Source: Rattus norvegicus
Taxonomy: Eukaryota > Chordata > Mammalia > Rodentia > Muridae
Direction of reading: 5' to 3'
Assembly (NCBI RefSeq): GCF_036323735.1
Contig: NC_086037.1
Coordinates: forward strand, 61,666,002-61,730,001
Length of the DNA: 64,000 nucleotides
Shown: positions 59,257 to 64,000 of the stretch, piece after piece
How positions within the stretch are numbered: the first letter of the stretch is position 1
Layout: each line of letters opens with the position of its first letter
Translations under genes and position numbers: made by a program
Notes under the pieces: generated by a model
The model's database searches: none
What the model saw: the letters and a program-made list of their open reading frames with translations, nothing else
What the model was told of the DNA's origin: nothing

Positions 59257-59596
59257 GTGGACCCCGGAGATGGCTCAGCAGATAAAAATGCTCACCGTGC
59301 AAGTGGGAGGATCTGAGTTTGAATCTCTAAAACCCATGTAAAGAAAAGCCCAGTCTTACAGGGTGAGCCTGTAATCTTGGCAGCACTCCTGAGGTAGAAT
59401 GGACAGAGTCAGGAGAATCCCTGGAAGCTTGTGGGCCAGCTGGCCTGGGGTGAACAGTGGGAAGAAGAACGGTAATAACAATAAAAGAGATCCTGTCACA
59501 CAGGATGACTGGAGGCAAGGATGAAGCCTGGAGGTGTCCTCTGACCTCTGACCTCTGACCTCTGACCTCCACACACTGTGAAGTGTGCATATCTGC
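59257..59596 (+). mobile_element. B4-type SINE with internal TGACCTC array
   Basis: Head 'cggagatggctcagcagataaaaatgctcaccgtgcaag', 'gatctgagtttgaatctct', a B1-like part 'gtgagcctgtaatcttggcagcactcctgagg', 'ctggaagcttgtgggccagctggcct', and a 3' part with four TGACCTC units (59542-59569). The element runs into a CA microsatellite tail. Confidence 0.8.
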
Positions 59597-59597
59597 A

Positions 59598-59633
59598 CAC
59601 ATACACACACACACACACACACCACACACACAC

Positions 59634-59686
<53 letters not shown>
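59598..59686. repeat. (CA)n microsatellite with CACACC interruptions
   Basis: Begins at the 3' end of the B4 SINE. Three 'accaca' interruptions, then about 23 uninterrupted AC units. Confidence 0.97.
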
Positions 59687-59690
<4 letters not shown>

Positions 59691-60144
59691 CAAAGATAAA
59701 CTAAAAAAGAAAGAAAATGACAGCCCAGTCACCATGAGACCTTTCAGAACAAGGGGAAGGGTCAGTAGGACCATGACTCAGTCATTCCCCTCAGCCAGGA
59801 GACATACTTTTATTTCCCACCCTTTACAAAATAGGTCATCTACTTTGAAGCTCTTCCTGTTTTGAAATCTAACCAGTAGAACTCAGGATACTGCTGTCGG
59901 GTTATTTATGTTAGGAGAAAGCTCTGGAGGCAGAGGCTGCCTGCCTGGGCGTCTGCTTTGCTATCTGTCTCCTTATTCAAACCCTCAAAGAGCAACTTGA
60001 ATGCCTTGAAACATTGCCACGGTGAGCCTTTAGACCATCAAGGCCCCTGTGAAAGGCTGCCTATACAATTCTTGCAAAAATTTTGCCTATTCTGCAGTTA
60101 TGAAGATTTGCTTGAGATTAAACAGAATTAAATTTGGGGTTTTT

Positions 60145-60480
60145 TTTTCCATTTATGGTCTTATTTTTAAAAGGTTTGTTTTATTTCTTAAATACTTTGA
60201 TCAATCATTTGAGTACTTCATAAATGTATTTTTATCAACTCCTCCCACTAACTCCTCCTAGACTTACCCCACATCCCTACACTCAAAATTTGTGTCCTCT
60301 TTTTTTTTAATAACCCACCAAGTCCAATTTGCATTTTTCATATACTCCGAGCAATGTAGGATTATCCACTGAACTGCGGTTGACTGCCAGGAGCCATATC
60401 CTTAAAGAAACTTGCTTTTTTCTCTTCCCATGTGCTCCAGAGCCCATCAGTGTCTTCGTGTTAATTGGTGGAGTTCCGGG
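60145..60480 (-). mobile_element. L1 (Lx-type) 3'UTR fragment, antisense
   Basis: 'cccacatccctacactcaaaatttgtgtcctcttttttt', 'taacccaccaagtccaatttgcat', 'ttatccactgaactgcggttgactgccaggagccatatccttaaagaaac' are the antisense of the 3'UTR type also seen at 46785-46955. Confidence 0.7.
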
Positions 60481-60534
60481 ACAGTATGTACACACGAGCA
60501 CAGTCACCATGAAAGGCCAGGGGAGGGTGATGGT

Positions 60535-60655
60535 TTCCCCTGGAGCTGGAGGAAGAGGCTGTTGTGAACCTTACATGTGTGTTGGTAATAGAATTTAGGT
60601 TCTCTGGATGAATAATAGGCACTCTACCGGGGAAACCCTCTCTCTAGTCCTTCTC
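60535..60655 (-). mobile_element. Degraded B3/B2-type SINE
   Basis: 'gagctggaggaagaggctgttgtgaacc', 'gtaatagaatttaggttctctgg' and 'ccctctctctagtcc' follow an antisense B3 layout. Confidence 0.5.
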
Positions 60656-61822
60656 TTCTGGTGTTACCCCTGCACACGTCACAGAAATTACTCACTCCAA
60701 CCCCAATACAGCAAGAACTTTCCGGAAGAGACTGGCTAAACAGAGAGACACTTAAGAATGTGTCCTCACTTTAATGGGGGGGATGCCTATTTTAGGGAAT
60801 TATAGACGCTGAGTTTCCTGCCTCTTTGTTAAGAAAAACTGCACTGTGGAAATGTTTTTAAAACACAACGACTCTTCAACTTTATTTCCCATCAGCCTCG
60901 ACTGGGTAGTTATTTATGAGCAATTTCGTAGGAAATTGCAAGGCATCGCTGTAAAGAAGTCTTAACATTTGGTTGATGTGCTTCAGGGTCAAATTCACCC
61001 AGGTAAATAAGTACATGATGTCCTTTCCTCCTGTGCCCAGCCTCTCGTTGTTTAATAGAATAGAACCCAGTTGGTGTGTGCTAGTTGATGGTCAGGAGCT
61101 CACCTCTGGTTGATTTGATCTTTCCTTCTGCTAGCACTGATTGATGGCTAATTAGAAGCTGAGTACCAAAGGTACAGCAAGAAACAAAGCCAACCATGGA
61201 CCTTGTCCTTATGGGGCTTAAGAGTGTCAGGGGAGATGACAAGTCAAAGAGGAACACAAGTAGATGTGGCAGGAAACGATGGGTGGGCTGGATGGAAAAG
61301 TACGTGCTGTACGGAGGAATGAACAGGCTGCCAAACCATCTTCTCAGTGGGCATCTAGGTGGCCCATGGTGCTGCAAGAGCCTTTGCCTCTGTAGCCATG
61401 GAGAACTCTGAACCGTTCACCCTCCAGAGAGAGCCCAGGCTAAAACCAAGTGCTAAGCTCCACTGTTTACAAGCACCATCATCCCTCCCTCTCCTGTTTC
61501 CTCTCTTGTGCTCTTCCAAGTCTTTACTTAAGCATTTTATTAGGCAGGCAAAGATTTATGGCCACAGTGGTGTCGTAGTCGCCAATGAGACTGGAAGAGG
61601 CAATCACTTAGAACACGAGGCGTTTTAACTTCTGCTACCCACACCTTCCACTCTCGAACCCTGGAAAGCAAACTTCTATGTCGAGTGTTCGGAGTCTGAC
61701 TCTTTTAGATCTGACAAGCAAGTGAGATGGTAAAGTACTTATGGTTCCTAGAATTCTTAGAATTTATTATTTCTTAATATAATGCTCTCCAGGTTCAAGA
61801 GTTCCAGTGAAGAGTTGACAAG

Positions 61823-62007
61823 AGGGCTAGAGAGATGGCTTAGTGGTTAAGAGCACTGACTAACTCTTCTAGATGGTCCTGAGTTCAAATCCTAGCAACC
61901 ACATGGTGGCTCACAACCGTCTGTAATGAGATTTGATGCCCTCTTCTGGTGTGTCTGAAGACAGCCACAGTGTACTTATTATATAATAAATAAATCTTTT
62001 TTAAAAA
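61823..62007 (+). mobile_element. B2 SINE with perfect 13-bp target duplication
   Basis: Head 'gggctagagagatggcttagtggttaagagcactgac', 'tgagttcaaatcctagcaaccacatggtggctcacaa', 'gccctcttctggtgtgtctgaagacagcc', and an aataaataaa 3' end. aagagttgacaag flanks it at 61810-61822 and 62008-62020. Confidence 0.97.
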
Positions 62008-62020
62008 AAGAGTTGACAAG

Positions 62021-62160
62021 ATGATTCAGCAGGCAAAGACACTGCCACCAACCCTAAAGACCTGAGTTCCATTCCCCCGGACCTAATGGAAAGAAACGAG
62101 CTCCCACAACTTGTCCTCCAAGCTCCACACAACAATGCCCCTGTAGCCAATCCCCAAAAC
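62021..62160 (+). mobile_element. Old tRNA-derived SINE (B3/B4-like)
   Basis: 'gatgattcagcaggcaaagacactgccaccaaccctaaagacctgagttccattcccc' and 'cccacaacttgtcctccaagctccacac' resemble the tRNA-derived SINE at 42838. The B2 above inserted at its 5' end. Confidence 0.55.
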
Positions 62161-62265
62161 AAGATCTATGGATTCCCAGGAATTAACCCAGAACAACAGT
62201 TTTCAAGAAACCCAGAGAGCCACACAGAAACAGACAGCAAACAATATCAGAAAAGCAATCCATGA

Positions 62266-62430
62266 GCCACAGGCATGGTGGCACACACATGTAATCCCAA
62301 TACTCGGGAGGCAGCGGCAGGCGGGTCTCTGTAGGTTTGAAGCCAGCCTGGTCTACAGAGAGAGTTCCAGGACAGTCAAGGCTGTTGATACCGAGAAACC
62401 CTGTCTTGAAAAGCCAAAAGAAAAAGAGAA
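62266..62430 (+). mobile_element. B1 SINE
   Basis: 'caggcatggtggcacacacatgtaatcccaatactcgggaggcag', 'agccagcctggtctacagagagagttccagg' and 'gagaaaccctgtcttg'. Flanked by gcaatccatga (62255-62265) and gcaacccatga (62431-62441). Confidence 0.95.
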
Positions 62431-63022
62431 GCAACCCATGAATTAAGCAAAAAACAAAATTCAATATGAGGATAGAAATTATCAAAAAAAGGGAGCGTGT
62501 ATTTGGGGCCCAAAGGATACAATGTACAGAATTAAGTAAATGGAATAGAGGGTGTCAGCGGGCCTTGCCTATGTAGAAGAATTCAAAGACAAGTCATGGG
62601 AAGGCAGGTGGCCAAAAAAGAACAAGGAAAGAGTGTTCGTAACCCTGGGACACCATGTAAAGAGTGAGCATTCTCATCCTGTGATGTCACTTTAAAAATA
62701 ACAGCTGAAATGTTCCAGAATCTAATGAGAGACATGGACATCTAGATACACATAGCTCAAAAGTGCCCAACCAGGGTAAGCTGAAGAAAGCTTCATGAAT
62801 CACACTACTGCTCATCAGTGTATATTAGAGTTATATCCCAGCGAACATCTCGTAAGTTGAAACTGTAAGTAGATATTAATTTAATATATTTCTGGCAGAG
62901 CATCACAATTCAGCAACAGCGTGCAGCAGGGGGTCAGCTGTTGATCCACACGGTCGTATGGCTGACTGAGTGCTGCTGTTCACTGATGTGGTACTTCAGA
63001 ACGAAAAGGTTGCCTACCACCT

Positions 63023-63409
63023 TGTCTCAGTTGGGGTTTCTATCGCTGTGATGAAAACACCATGGCCAAAATGCAAGTTGGGGAGGAGAGGGTTTATTCA
63101 GCAGCTTACACTTCTAGATCACAGTCCATCATTGGGAGAAGTCAGGACAGGAACTGAACCTGGAGGTGGGAGCTGATGGAGAGACCATGGAGAAGATCTG
63201 CTTACTGGCTTGATTCTCCCCTGACTTGCTCAGCCTGGTTTCTTATAGACCCCAAGAACATCATCATATGGATGGCACCATCTACTATGAGCTGGGCCAT
63301 CCCCATTGATTACTAATTGAAGAAATGAGCTGGATCTCATGGAGGCATTTCCTCAACTGAGGCTCCTTCCTCTCTAGTGACTTAAGTTGACACAAAATCA
63401 GCCAGTATA
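63023..63409 (-). mobile_element. Solo MT-type MaLR LTR with perfect 5-bp duplication
   Basis: On the plus strand it runs tgtctcagttggggtttctatc ... cacaaaatcagccagtata, the reverse complement of an MT-type LTR. The sense polyadenylation region (gaataaaccctctcctcccc on the minus strand) is present. cacct flanks it exactly at 63018-63022 and 63410-63414. No internal sequence: a product of LTR-LTR recombination. Confidence 0.9.
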
Positions 63410-63699
63410 CACCTCAACAGCAGGTTGTAGGAGCTCAGAGGTAGTATCCTCCTCACACTATGGACAGCAAATCACGTGCTCCATTTATGCTTCCTCCTCA
63501 TCTACAGTCTGTATGGTCTGGTCCCTCGGTTAGCCAAATAAGAAGTGTCTGGAGGAGCTAAATTTCCTCACAATAACTGTTATCGAAACATAAGAATTGG
63601 AATACAAGGACCTGGAAGCTTCAGTTAAAGACCCAAGATGGGTTTAGGTTCCAATAATAGGATATAACTTGAATCTGGGTAGAATACTATAAGATGAGT

Positions 63700-64000
63700 G
63701 GACAGACACATACATACATATATACATATACATACATATGTACACATACATACATACATTTGTACATACATAAATAATAGATCAACTAATAGCAGATAAG
63801 TACTTGCATACAAAAATGGTAGACTGATATTTACATGCATGTAAATATTGATATATGACAGATAAATGCATGCATATATGAATAGATGATACATATATGT
63901 TGAAAATAGGTGATAGATAGATAGATAGATAGATAGATGAGTGGGTGGGTGGGTGGGTGGATGAACAGGCAGATAGATGGAAAGATAAATGCATAGATGG
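63700..64000. repeat. (TACA)n, (GATA)n and (GTGG)n simple repeats
   Basis: TACA-rich sequence with interruptions (63705-63775), AT-rich imperfect ATGCAT/TATA-type sequence, then (GATA)n at about 63910-63936, (GTGG)n at about 63941-63960, and GATG-like units to the window edge. Reading frames across it are spurious. Confidence 0.9.

Overview
This is mammalian nuclear DNA, almost certainly rat (Rattus norvegicus). The diagnostic signal is five ID elements, the BC1-derived, tRNA-Ala-related SINEs that expanded strongly in rat. They sit among B1, B2, B3 and B4 SINEs, Lx/L1 LINEs and MT/ORR1-type MaLR LTR elements, all typical of murid rodents. There are no prokaryotic operons, CRISPR arrays or plasmid/phage features, and nearly every open frame is a by-product of a microsatellite, LINE fragment or GC-rich DNA.

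The one protein-coding gene I can support lies on the minus strand. A CpG island at about 25130-26420 contains an ATG at 25706, in a strong start context, followed by eight codons (MASGDLYE) and a splice donor (GAG|GTACGG). MASGDLYE followed by VERIV... is the N-terminus of CDYL2 (chromodomain Y-like 2). The short coding piece is therefore read as Cdyl2 exon 1. Positions 1-25682 would be the start of its large first intron, and positions above about 26420 the upstream flank (the CDYL2-CMC2 interval in human 16q23). The remaining Cdyl2 exons are not in the window. The 5'UTR of exon 1 is unusual: just upstream of the start codon it is a 130-bp alternating GT/GC tract.

Layout. 1-165: L1 fragment. 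2.3-6.9 kb: an old, interrupted Lx-type L1. 7.5-8.5 kb: an ORR1-type LTR and an L1 3' end. 8.6-10.7 kb: a complete MT-type MaLR (two 393-bp LTRs, Leu-tRNA-type primer site, 5-bp target duplication) carrying an ID insertion. 13.0 kb: ID. 16.3-16.8 kb: a 425-nt polypurine tract. 21.4-23.3 kb: an interrupted LTR, a hAT-like element and an unnamed direct-repeat pair. 25.1-26.4 kb: Cdyl2 promoter and exon 1. 32.3-35.2 kb: a complete ORR1-type MaLR containing an RPL21 processed pseudogene. 36.1-36.4 kb: a small GC/ETS-rich promoter-like patch. 37.9-38.1 kb: (TTC)n. 39-46 kb: SINE-rich, with a striking 250-bp inverted repeat at 40835-41702. 46.2-47.3 kb: AC-rich minisatellite and an L1 3'UTR with an ID inside its (GA)n. 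48.9-49.2 kb: a B4-derived minisatellite. 50.0-52.7 kb: minus-strand L1 split by an LTR. 54.6-55.4 kb: a nest of insertions. 57-64 kb: SINEs, microsatellites and a solo MT LTR.

No new gene system is apparent. The most unusual non-genic structures are the ~97% identical inverted repeat, the Z-DNA-prone tract in the Cdyl2 5'UTR, the B4-derived higher-order minisatellite, and an array of perfect DR1 nuclear-receptor half-sites inside a B4 SINE. Repeat family names were assigned by eye from remembered consensus sequences; subfamily calls need RepeatMasker.
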